Shown one piece after another: positions 1-5,490 of a stretch of DNA of 5,490 bases. Both the position numbers and the translations under genes were made by a program. The notes under the pieces were generated by a model that ran no database searches, was not told the DNA's origin, and was given only the letters and a program-made list of their open reading frames with translations. Positions within the stretch are counted from its first letter, which is position 1. The number at the start of each line of letters is the position of its first letter. The stretch is from Treponema sp. (GTDB taxonomy: Bacteria > Spirochaetota > Spirochaetia > Treponematales > Breznakiellaceae): positions 1-5,490 of the forward strand of contig JAIROE010000148.1 of the NCBI GenBank assembly GCA_031257715.1. The letters run 5' to 3'.

Positions 1-2
1 CC

Positions 3-653
3 ACCTACCAGGGATCGGGGCAATTGCTCCTGAAAGATTTTCAAAAACAAAACGGATTTCCCACTGCCGAGTTTTGCACCGGAGACCAGATTGAAAAAGC
101 ATCCGGGTTTTCGGGGGAAAAAATCTACATCAAGAAAGGGGCAAAGGGCATAACCCTCAATTTCCAGGTAGCGGGGGAACAGAAAAGCATCCGCCTGTTT
201 AACATCGCCCAGGTTCACAACCCCGAACTGATACGGGCCTACGCGGATCACCGCGCCCGGGAACGGGAAACCTACCTCAAGGAAAAATACAAGGAAAACT
301 ACCGTCCCAAAATAAATGAGACCGGTAAACCTCCTGTCTCCTGCACATCCTCTGATCCTGATGTGTACCTAGGTGAATATTTGGCGGCCCTTACCGAAGG
401 CAGAAAATTTAAAGTCAGCCCTCACCTGGCGGAAGAATTCAAACAGAAAACAAAGGATTTTATCTTTGAGCGGAACCCCGAAAATCATATTAACCCATTC
501 AACCTGAACCGCCTGGGCAGCAAGGCAAACTACCTGTGCAAACAAATCCTTGGTGAAATCCGGGAAACGCCCCAACCGGAAATCCAGGGAGCGCCGAAGA
601 AGGAACAGCGCCGTCCGTCTCCCGGAAAATACGCTCCTTCCATGGAACGGTGA
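3..653 (+). CDS. ArdC-like N-terminal domain protein, 5'-truncated
   Basis: The frame is open to the left edge, so the true start lies outside the window; 216 residues are visible. Residues 1-71 match the layout of the ArdC N-terminal domain (formerly DUF1738): an opening YQGSGQLLL, like the Y-x-G-x-N-x-LLL element of the family, then a basic turn KKGAKG at 44-49 (family: RKGEKG), a beta strand, and LFNIAQV at 65-71 (family: VFNxxQ). In known proteins this domain binds ssDNA and is linked to antirestriction during conjugation. After it come a charged helix (about 78-102) and a helical segment I cannot assign (about 118-190), ending in a Pro/Arg/Lys-rich tail. No HExxH motif is seen, so the metalloprotease half of full ArdC is absent from this part. 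A TTG at 24 could be read as a start but falls inside the conserved domain. The domain call is fairly sure; the function of the whole protein is inferred. Confidence 0.72.
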   Translation, partial: TYQGSGQLLLKDFQKQNGFPTAEFCTGDQIEKASGFSGEKIYIKKGAKGITLNFQVAGEQKSIRLFNIAQVHNPELIRAYADHRARERETYLKEKYKENYRPKINETGKPPVSCTSSDPDVYLGEYLAALTEGRKFKVSPHLAEEFKQKTKDFIFERNPENHINPFNLNRLGSKANYLCKQILGEIRETPQPEIQGAPKKEQRRPSPGKYAPSMER

Positions 654-671
654 TACGGACAGAACCGTATC
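652..671 (+). other. Small hairpin at the end of the ArdC-like gene
   Basis: GATACGG (652-658) and CCGTATC (665-671) form a perfect 7-bp stem with a 6-base loop. It overlaps the TGA stop of the ArdC-like gene and sits about 10 bases before the next ribosome binding site. No T-run follows, so it is not a standard intrinsic terminator. It might stabilise an mRNA end or tune translation of the next gene. A stem this short can also arise by chance. Confidence 0.3.
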
Positions 672-680
672 CGCAATAAA

Positions 681-687
681 GGAAGGA
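681..687 (+). promoter_or_regulatory. Ribosome binding site GGAAGGA that sets the start at 697
   Basis: GGAAGGA lies 9 bases before ATG 697. This supports that start over the upstream in-frame TTG at 550, which would force about 100 bases of overlap with the ArdC-like gene. The same heptamer serves the gene starting at 1628. Confidence 0.7.
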
Positions 688-696
688 CGCTGCTTT

Positions 697-1638
697 ATGA
701 AAGTTTCGACCGTCATGAACGTCATGCCCCGCTATACCGGTCATCATTGGCTTGAGGATCTGCGTGTGCTGGCGGAACAATGCTACCAATCACATACCAT
801 CCCTTTTGCCGGGGAACTGCCGCTTCCCGAAAATAGCAACATCACCCGGAACATACCGGGAGGCGGCATCAACACGCAAAAACTCGAATTGCAGGCCGCC
901 TGTCTCGGCATGGAACGGCTGGCCTGGATATTCGGGGCTGACGCCGAATATATCGGGCTTACGCTTAAAAACAATGAACCGGAAACGGAATATCTGGTTT
1001 CCGGTCAGGGCAGTTTTTATCCGGTTCTATTACTTGCCAACATCAAGGGAAGAAAGCCGGAACCGCTGGACGCCCAATACGCCTATTTTATCGACCAGTT
1101 TACCGAAACCAGCATTACCCGTTGCGCGACAGCTTTCAATCAGGAATTAACCGATGGAAAAGAAAACAGCGGTGAATCCGTCCTGAAACGGCGTTCTTTC
1201 ATAGCCCGGCATATCCTCTATTCACTTCAGGAATATGACAGCGGCCTTTCCAGTAAAGATATGCAAGGGCAAAACATGAAACACATCCGGGAAAACAGCG
1301 AACCGGGAACATCCGGTTTTATTAAAGCCCGAAGCGCCTATCAGTCCCGCACAAAACATCTAAGCCCTGCCGGGAAAACAATCTTTAACCGTATCCGCAC
1401 TTATCTTGAAAAACAGAAAACGGCGGGAAAATATTTTTCCGGCGATAATTCCGGTTCCCCGGAGGCGGTGTATTCCGCTTTTCAATCCCTTTGGGAAAAC
1501 CCGTCTTCCCTTTCAAAAATATGGTTTGACGCCCACGCATTTACCCGGAGCCTTACCGCCAGTCAATTCGGGCCGGAGCCCCTGTCCGCCATAAAAGCGG
1601 GAATACAACACCGGAAGGAAGCCGATCATGACCGGTAA
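697..1638 (+). CDS. Unrecognised 313-residue protein of the mobile-element operon
   Basis: I do not recognise this family. The protein is soluble-looking, with no signal peptide or membrane segment. The N-terminal half (1-150) is mixed alpha/beta, with a glycine turn PGGGIN (54-59), a likely helix rich in Leu/Ala (62-80) and a hydrophobic strand SFYPVLLLANIKGRK (106-120). The middle (about 155-220) is polar and basic (SVLKRRSFIARHILYSL at 161-177). The C-terminal third has an amphipathic helix (TIFNRIRTYLEKQK, 228-241), then SLWENPSSLSKIWFDAHAF (264-282). Codon use matches the neighbours, which supports a real gene. The start is ATG with GGAAGGA 9 bases upstream. The gene begins 43 bases after the ArdC-like gene and its end overlaps the next gene by 11 bases, so co-translation is likely. 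Its place between an ArdC-like gene and ssb suggests a role in DNA handling or antidefence, by context only. Confidence 0.8.
   Translation: MKVSTVMNVMPRYTGHHWLEDLRVLAEQCYQSHTIPFAGELPLPENSNITRNIPGGGINTQKLELQAACLGMERLAWIFGADAEYIGLTLKNNEPETEYLVSGQGSFYPVLLLANIKGRKPEPLDAQYAYFIDQFTETSITRCATAFNQELTDGKENSGESVLKRRSFIARHILYSLQEYDSGLSSKDMQGQNMKHIRENSEPGTSGFIKARSAYQSRTKHLSPAGKTIFNRIRTYLEKQKTAGKYFSGDNSGSPEAVYSAFQSLWENPSSLSKIWFDAHAFTRSLTASQFGPEPLSAIKAGIQHRKEADHDR
1613..1619 (+). promoter_or_regulatory. Ribosome binding site GGAAGGA for the gene at 1628
   Basis: GGAAGGA lies 8 bases before ATG 1628, inside the end of the preceding gene. It shows that 1628 is a true start despite the overlap. Confidence 0.7.
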
Positions 1639-1903
1639 CACTCAGCGGGCGTTTATCGCCGCCAATGACTTTTTTACCAAAGCAACGCTTCCCTTCGGCG
1701 CGGGCGTCATTGCCGAAACAACAGAACAGGCCGCGCAGACACGGAGCATCCGGCAGCCTTCCTTGCGGACAAAACGCCAATGGTATCATATCCTGATACC
1801 GGCAACGGAATATTTTTTTCATCTCCACCTATCGTTACAAGAACAGCCTTACCCGGTACTGCACAGCCTTTTGTCTCAAAACCCTTTCCGCTTTGTTTTA
1901 TGA
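1628..1903 (+). CDS. Unrecognised protein, likely the N-terminal part of a frameshifted gene
   Basis: This 91-residue frame begins MTGNTQRAFIAANDFF and has a strong ribosome binding site, so translation from 1628 is credible. I recognise no family. Residues 1-63, up to ILIPATEYFF, use the same codons as the neighbouring genes (GCC, ACC, CGG, GAA). From the T7 run at 1813-1819 onward the frame reads HLHLSLQEQPYPVL to its TGA and uses CTA, TCG and TTA codons less typical of the window. In the same stretch another frame reads smoothly into the next coding segment (1893-2252). Removing one T from the run joins the two into one product of about 207 residues. The last 28 residues given by this frame may therefore not be the genuine C-terminus. 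Alternatively it is a real separate small protein. Confidence 0.6.
   Translation: MTGNTQRAFIAANDFFTKATLPFGAGVIAETTEQAAQTRSIRQPSLRTKRQWYHILIPATEYFFHLHLSLQEQPYPVLHSLLSQNPFRFVL
1776..1803 (+). other. Hairpin just before the T7 run
   Basis: GGTATCA (1782-1788) and TGATACC (1794-1800) form a perfect 7-bp stem with a 5-base loop. GCC (1776-1778) can pair with GGC (1801-1803) across a 3-base bulge. The seven-T run starts 9 bases after the extended stem. This is too far for a classical intrinsic terminator, but it puts an RNA structure right next to the proposed frameshift. It lies in coding sequence and chance cannot be excluded. Confidence 0.35.
1813..1819 (+). other. Run of seven T, candidate frameshift or slippage site
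   Basis: The sequence TATTTTTTTC contains the T7 run. Deleting one T changes the reading from the frame that started at 1628 to the frame that runs to 2252. The latter frame is open from 1797 (after a TGA at 1794-1796) and has no ATG or GTG and only one TTG (1893) before well-formed coding sequence. The run could be a mutation, a sequencing indel, a phase-variable tract or a transcriptional slippage site. Confidence 0.5.
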
Positions 1904-2252
1904 CGAGTTTACCCGCTTCAAATGGCAGCTTGCCGCCTTTGTGAAAGACAAGACGGAAGTAGAAAAAGCGCGTATCACCGGCCTCGAATCAGTTTCTTTC
2001 TTTCATAAAAAACGGGAGCTGCTGTTGGCGCTTCCTTTGGGCGATTCCTTCGTTTCCCTGCTTACCGACCGTACCGCAAACAATTGTGGAGACGTTATTA
2101 CTTCATTTTTTAATTATCTGGGAATAGCCGGAATTCAATTTACCGATTCCGGAGAAACACGGTTTCTAATTTTTAACGCCGGAAAAAGCGTTACCATCAC
2201 CGCGATTCGCCGGGAAAAGAAAATATACCGGCAAGGAGAAAACCTTGAATAA
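1893..2252 (+). CDS. Unrecognised protein, likely the C-terminal part of the same frameshifted gene
   Basis: If it started at TTG 1893 this would be a 119-residue protein, but no Shine-Dalgarno box precedes that codon. The open frame extends back to 1797 and reads convincingly before it, for example RYCTAFCLKTLSALFYDEF. The more likely picture is that it continues the gene begun at 1628 after a one-base shift in the T7 run. The segment has a charged amphipathic helix (FTRFKWQLAAFVKDKTEVEK), then a region that looks alpha/beta (RELLLALPLGDSFVSLL, FFNYLGIAGIQFTDSG, ETRFLIFNAGKSVTITAI) and a basic tail. No family is recognised and no catalytic motif is evident. The last 8 bases overlap the ssb start, so the two are translationally coupled. 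The coding nature is well supported; the start is not. Confidence 0.6.
   Translation: MFYDEFTRFKWQLAAFVKDKTEVEKARITGLESVSFFHKKRELLLALPLGDSFVSLLTDRTANNCGDVITSFFNYLGIAGIQFTDSGETRFLIFNAGKSVTITAIRREKKIYRQGENLE
2233..2238 (+). promoter_or_regulatory. Ribosome binding site AAGGAG that sets the TTG start of ssb
   Basis: AAGGAG ends 6 bases before TTG 2245. This near-perfect box decides in favour of the TTG start, with the OB-fold beginning about 10 residues later. Confidence 0.75.
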
Positions 2253-2640
2253 CTATAATGCCGCTTTGAACGACTTGAATTCGGTTTTACTGGAAGGGAC
2301 GCTGACCAGGGACCCGGAACTTTCGCAAGACGCAAATGGCCGACCCCAATGCCTTTTGCTTATCACATCGGACCGGTATCTCCGCCGGGAAAACAGTATG
2401 GAAAAACAGACTACCGGGATACACGTCTATACGAAGGGTAAAATGGCCGAACAGTGTATGCGCCTCTTTCGCGCAGGAAGAAAAATCAGAGTTGTCGGCT
2501 GTTTGCAGGCACTGAGCGGGAAAAACGCCGAAGGCCGGGATATGTCGCGGTTGGTTATTGACGCTGAACACTTAGAAGTAAAATCGGAAATAACAAAGAA
2601 ACAGGAAAGAGAACCGTCCATTGATTTCTTTTTCCGGTAA
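2245..2640 (+). CDS. ssb: Single-stranded DNA-binding protein (SSB), mobile-element type
   Basis: This is a 131-residue SSB that would coat ssDNA during transfer, replication or repair. The OB-fold spans about residues 10-113. LNSVLLEGTLTRDPEL (11-26) matches the canonical N-terminal strand NxVxLxGxLTxDPEL. IHVYTKGKMAEQCMRLFRAG matches the canonical F-x-x-V-x-x-(W/F)-G-K-x-A-E-x-C-x-x-Y-L-x-K-G segment, and KIRVVGCLQ matches the following V-x-V-x-G-x-L-x strand. The linker after the fold is very short. The tip reads EPSIDFFFR instead of the usual acidic DDDIPF-type end that docks PriA, RecO and other partners, so host-protein recruitment may be altered. The length is below that of typical chromosomal SSB (about 150-180). 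The start is TTG with a strong AAGGAG. It overlaps the previous frame by 8 bases and ends 36 bases before the DarB-like gene. The family call is firm. Confidence 0.9.
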   Translation: MNNYNAALNDLNSVLLEGTLTRDPELSQDANGRPQCLLLITSDRYLRRENSMEKQTTGIHVYTKGKMAEQCMRLFRAGRKIRVVGCLQALSGKNAEGRDMSRLVIDAEHLEVKSEITKKQEREPSIDFFFR

Positions 2641-2661
2641 CAGCCCAAAACGGCGCTTCAC

Positions 2662-2668
2662 AAGAGGG
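2662..2668 (+). promoter_or_regulatory. Ribosome binding site AAGAGGG for the DarB-like gene
   Basis: AAGAGGG lies 8 bases before ATG 2677, in the 36-base gap after ssb. The gap has no visible promoter or terminator, so read-through from upstream is expected. Confidence 0.6.
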
Positions 2669-2676
2669 ATTACTTA

Positions 2677-5472
2677 ATGGCGGGAGAATTACAACCATTA
2701 CTCTTTGATTTTACCGATTTCATTGAAACGGCTCAAACCGTTACTCCCGCAAAGCCGCTTTCCCTTCCCCCGCGTGAAACGGCCGGTAAAGAAATTTCCA
2801 ATATGCCGGAACCGGTTATTTTCCCCGCTGTTAAAACATTCCGTCCCTATGGAGCCTGGGTAAACTTTAACCACCGTCTTACGGCTACGGAACGGAATAA
2901 TCTCAATAACCAAGCCGCCGCCTTATTGGAAAAAGATGCGGCTTCTCTTACCGCCGGGGAAAAAGACATCCTCCGTTCATACTCAGGCTGGGGCGGGCTT
3001 GCGGCCTCTAATGAACGGGGCGTCCTCTATGATTATTACACCTCTCCGCCCATTGCGGACATGACCTGGCGGCTCCTCAATAGAATAAGCCCCATCCCCA
3101 AAGGTTCCCGCGTCCTCGAACCTTCATGCGGGACCGGCGTGTTTTTTGAGACCGCCCCGGAAGGGCTTATCCTGCACGGCATTGAACTGGACAAACGCAC
3201 CGCCGAGGCAGCACAGCGTATTCATCCTAACGCAATCATACAAAACATGAGTTTTGAGGCGTATAACCTGGCCCACCGGGACATTTTAAAACAGTTTGAT
3301 TATATCATCGGAAATATCCCCTTCGGGGACCGGACGCTTGCAACCGCGTTTCTGGATATGCGGGAGGAAAAATCCCTGGACCGGTATTTCATTTCCCGCG
3401 CCCTGGACAACCTGGAACCCCTGGGGGCTATGGCCCTTATCGCCCATTCGGGAATCCTCGCCAACAAAACCAACGAGGAATGGCGGCTGGATATTTCCCG
3501 GAAAGCCCAATTTATGGGGGCCGTCAAACTCAACGACCACAGTTTCCATCATTCCCATTCGGCCATCCAGCCGGACATCCTTTTCTTCAAAAAACATCCC
3601 GCCGACATAGAACAGCGCCTGTCCGCCCTTCCCTATGACGCGATGAGAAAAACCGTATTCGGCCAATGGGCGCTCAATGATTACGACTATTTTAAAATAA
3701 AACCACATCATGTGATGGGGCAAATCAGCGAAGGGACCGGGCAATGGGGGCACGATGAAATAAAAGGCACGGTTACCCAGGACGGCATTAACGCCATGAT
3801 AGCCGCTTTTGTTCCCGAAGTTTCGTTTACCGCGCAGTATCAGGAAGCCAGGGCGGAATTCCCCATTCCGGAACAGAGAGAAGCAAAAGAATACCTTAAC
3901 CTGAACAAAGAAGAACAGGACGCGGCAGCGGACAAAAAACTGCTTGCCGGAAGCGTCAAAACATCTGATGAATCGGTATATGTTTTAAGCGGTGATTTCC
4001 GCTGGATACTGACGGTCAAGCATAACCCGTCACTGGCGGAACGCCTTGACGCTATCCAGGCCATGAGCGATACCGTCAGAGCAATCCGGCTGAATATGCG
4101 GCAGGGCGGAACTCCCGAAGGCTTGCAAACGGCGGTGAAAGAAATGCTCGCCGCCTATCAAACCAGGTATGACGTTTTGCCGAAAGACGACGGCTTTATA
4201 TCGCGTTTTCTCAAAAACAACCCGGCTGTGTCAGGCGTATATGAGGCTTTTATCGACGCTGACGCCGGCATCCTCAACAAACCCAATCTCTATGACCGTA
4301 ACGGCAAACTGGTCTTCGGCCATAATGAAGCGGTCAACGCGCTTGAGCATATCCAAAAGCGGCTTGAGGAGGGCACGGAAGAAACGATACGGAAACTGTT
4401 CCCCGAAACCGCCAGCAGCCTCATTGCCGAAATGTACGCCAACCCCGATATTTTTCTTACCCCCGGCGATGTCTGGCAGCTCCGGGAGGATTTTATATCC
4501 GGCAACTCCTGGGAGAAAATTGACGCCCTCTCCGCCTGCCTGGAGCATGAACAGGACCAGGGGAAAAAAGAGAAAATCCTCTACGGAAAAGCGGAACTGG
4601 AGAAAGCCGCGGGCTGGGTCCCTATTGAGGAAGCAGATTTTTCCCCTCATTCCTCCTGGATACCCGAATATGTGATCAACCGCTGGGTAGGAGATAGGGA
4701 CGGCCTTGACCGCTCTTCCCTGATCCTTGACGGCAGAATCTCGAAAAATGAAGAAGGCAAATGGGGGATACGATATACCGAAGACACAACCAAGTATGAC
4801 AGGCAGTGGAAAAAATATCCGATCTATAAAGGCCAATGGTATGACCTGGCGGACGAACTCATTTATTACCTGAATATGCAGAAACAGCGCAGCAAGTATA
4901 CCGACACCGAAGCCTACGCGCAGGATATGAACGACAGCTTCAAAAACTATATCGCCAACCATAAAGACTTCCGGGACGAACTGGAACAGAAATACAACCG
5001 GATATTCAACACCGAACTCTCCGGGCCAGTAAAGACCTATCCGGTGTACCTTGAAGGGTGGCGCACCCAATCAAAAACACTCAAAGACCACCAGTGGCAA
5101 TCCATCCACCACCTCTACCGCCAGGAAAAAGGTATTTCCGCATTGGGGACCGGTTTCGGCAAAACCCTTGCCGCCACGGCCCTCCACGCCTTATTAACCC
5201 AGGAAGGGAAAATTAAACGGGCCTGGTTCCAGGTCCCCAATAACAAAATAAAAGACTGGGTAAAGGAAATTCATGACGTATTGCCCAACCGGAAAGTCGG
5301 CTTTGTGGACCCGGAGACGCGCGGGTATTCCAGCCGCGACACCCGCTACGCCCTGTACCAGCGGCTTGCCTCAAGCGAATATGACATTTTCCTTCTGCCC
5401 GAAAGCGCCGCCAGCGAGATACAGCTAAACCCCGAACATGACCGCGAGGTAACCAGCCAGGTTTTCTCATAG
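2677..5472 (+). CDS. DarB-like N6-adenine methyltransferase/helicase, truncated in the helicase domain
   Basis: This 931-residue protein belongs to the large methylase-helicase fusions carried by plasmids, integrative conjugative elements and phages; P1 DarB, an antirestriction protein, is the best-known relative. Domains: a leader with a conserved LRSYSGWGGL (99-108); a motif X-like segment YYTSPPIADMTWRLL (120-134); SAM-binding motif I VLEPSCGTGVFF (146-157); the acidic residue after strand 2 in HGIELD (167-172); catalytic motif IV as NIPF (213-216), an N6-adenine type with Ile in place of the first Pro; then DILFFKK (300-306). A long middle region (about 310-800) holds family-like elements SSWIPEYVINRW (659-670) and YNRIFN (773-778). 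The SNF2-type motif I is GTGFGKT (824-830). The frame ends at TAG 5470-5472, near where motif II would be expected. Relatives are usually well over 1,500 residues and carry motifs II-VI, so this is a truncated gene, a frameshift or a split gene. The methyltransferase part looks complete; the ATPase motor does not. Confidence 0.85.
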   Translation: MAGELQPLLFDFTDFIETAQTVTPAKPLSLPPRETAGKEISNMPEPVIFPAVKTFRPYGAWVNFNHRLTATERNNLNNQAAALLEKDAASLTAGEKDILRSYSGWGGLAASNERGVLYDYYTSPPIADMTWRLLNRISPIPKGSRVLEPSCGTGVFFETAPEGLILHGIELDKRTAEAAQRIHPNAIIQNMSFEAYNLAHRDILKQFDYIIGNIPFGDRTLATAFLDMREEKSLDRYFISRALDNLEPLGAMALIAHSGILANKTNEEWRLDISRKAQFMGAVKLNDHSFHHSHSAIQPDILFFKKHPADIEQRLSALPYDAMRKTVFGQWALNDYDYFKIKPHHVMGQISEGTGQWGHDEIKGTVTQDGINAMIAAFVPEVSFTAQYQEARAEFPIPEQREAKEYLNLNKEEQDAAADKKLLAGSVKTSDESVYVLSGDFRWILTVKHNPSLAERLDAIQAMSDTVRAIRLNMRQGGTPEGLQTAVKEMLAAYQTRYDVLPKDDGFISRFLKNNPAVSGVYEAFIDADAGILNKPNLYDRNGKLVFGHNEAVNALEHIQKRLEEGTEETIRKLFPETASSLIAEMYANPDIFLTPGDVWQLREDFISGNSWEKIDALSACLEHEQDQGKKEKILYGKAELEKAAGWVPIEEADFSPHSSWIPEYVINRWVGDRDGLDRSSLILDGRISKNEEGKWGIRYTEDTTKYDRQWKKYPIYKGQWYDLADELIYYLNMQKQRSKYTDTEAYAQDMNDSFKNYIANHKDFRDELEQKYNRIFNTELSGPVKTYPVYLEGWRTQSKTLKDHQWQSIHHLYRQEKGISALGTGFGKTLAATALHALLTQEGKIKRAWFQVPNNKIKDWVKEIHDVLPNRKVGFVDPETRGYSSRDTRYALYQRLASSEYDIFLLPESAASEIQLNPEHDREVTSQVFS

Positions 5473-5490
5473 CACCTGGTTGAATAGTCC
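5473..5490 (+). other. Tail after the DarB-like stop codon
   Basis: These 18 bases follow the TAG. In the same frame they read HLVE, a second TAG (5485-5487) and S. Another frame (from 5471) is open to the window edge (STWLNS) and contains a TTG at 5480. Either could be the continuation of the helicase, but the stretch is too short to decide. Confidence 0.35.

Noticed and set aside
550..696. TTG 550 as the start of the 313-residue gene
   Set aside because: It would overlap the ArdC-like gene by over 100 bases and gives an Arg/Lys-rich leader that is an off-frame reading. ATG 697 has a good ribosome binding site.
928..951. 8-bp inverted repeat ATATTCGG/CCGAATAT
   Set aside because: It lies in the middle of a coding region with no T-run, frame change or gene boundary nearby; chance is the simplest explanation.
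2254..2259. TATAAT as a -10 promoter box
   Set aside because: It lies inside the ssb coding sequence, downstream of its start, and no -35-like element sits at the right distance.
3286..3753. Antisense open frame of 155 residues over the methyltransferase domain
   Set aside because: It is opposite conserved methyltransferase motifs and has no ribosome binding site or family features that I can see.
4169..4675. Forward 168-residue open frame inside the DarB-like gene
   Set aside because: It is an off-frame reading rich in Pro, Ser and Arg and lies inside a frame with better codon use.
4231..5070. Long antisense open frame (279 residues) within the DarB-like gene
   Set aside because: It lies wholly opposite a gene with clear domain motifs, has no recognisable motif of its own, and is the kind of shadow frame that codon bias creates on the other strand.
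5470..5487. Genome-wide reassignment of TAG to an amino acid
   Set aside because: Two in-frame TAGs near the end and TAA/TGA stops in all other genes fit the idea. However, no TAG occurs in the preceding 930 codons or inside any other gene here, which is unlikely if TAG were a common sense codon.

Overview
The window reads as part of a mobile genetic element (plasmid, integrative conjugative element or phage-plasmid) in a bacterium of middling GC content. All supported genes lie on the + strand. They are packed with overlaps of 8-11 bases or gaps of about 40 bases, which suggests one operon whose promoter lies upstream of the window. Four of the starts have good Shine-Dalgarno boxes (GGAAGGA twice, AAGGAG, AAGAGGG), and TTG is used as a start at least once. 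The taxon cannot be fixed from this sequence. The codon style would suit a spirochaete or a Gram-positive host, and the strong Shine-Dalgarno boxes argue against Bacteroidetes, but this is a weak inference.

Layout: (1) 3-653, the C-terminal part of a protein with an ArdC-type N-terminal (ssDNA-binding, antirestriction-like) domain, cut by the left edge. (2) 697-1638, an unrecognised 313-residue protein. (3) 1628-1903 and 1893-2252, two overlapping frames that look like one unrecognised gene of about 207 residues, split by a single-base frameshift at a run of seven T (1813-1819). (4) 2245-2640, a short single-stranded-DNA-binding protein (SSB) with a degenerate C-terminal tip. (5) 2677-5472, a 931-residue DarB-like fusion of N6-adenine methyltransferase and SNF2-type helicase. 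It stops at a TAG soon after helicase motif I, so most of the motor is missing from this reading frame.

Taken together, ArdC-like, SSB and DarB-like proteins fit a set that handles and protects single-stranded or newly entered element DNA from host restriction, as in the leading regions of conjugative elements and in phage P1 (DarB). The two unrecognised genes between them are candidates for new members of that module. No tRNA, rRNA, CRISPR array or insertion sequence is visible. There is no gene-free stretch longer than about 45 bases.
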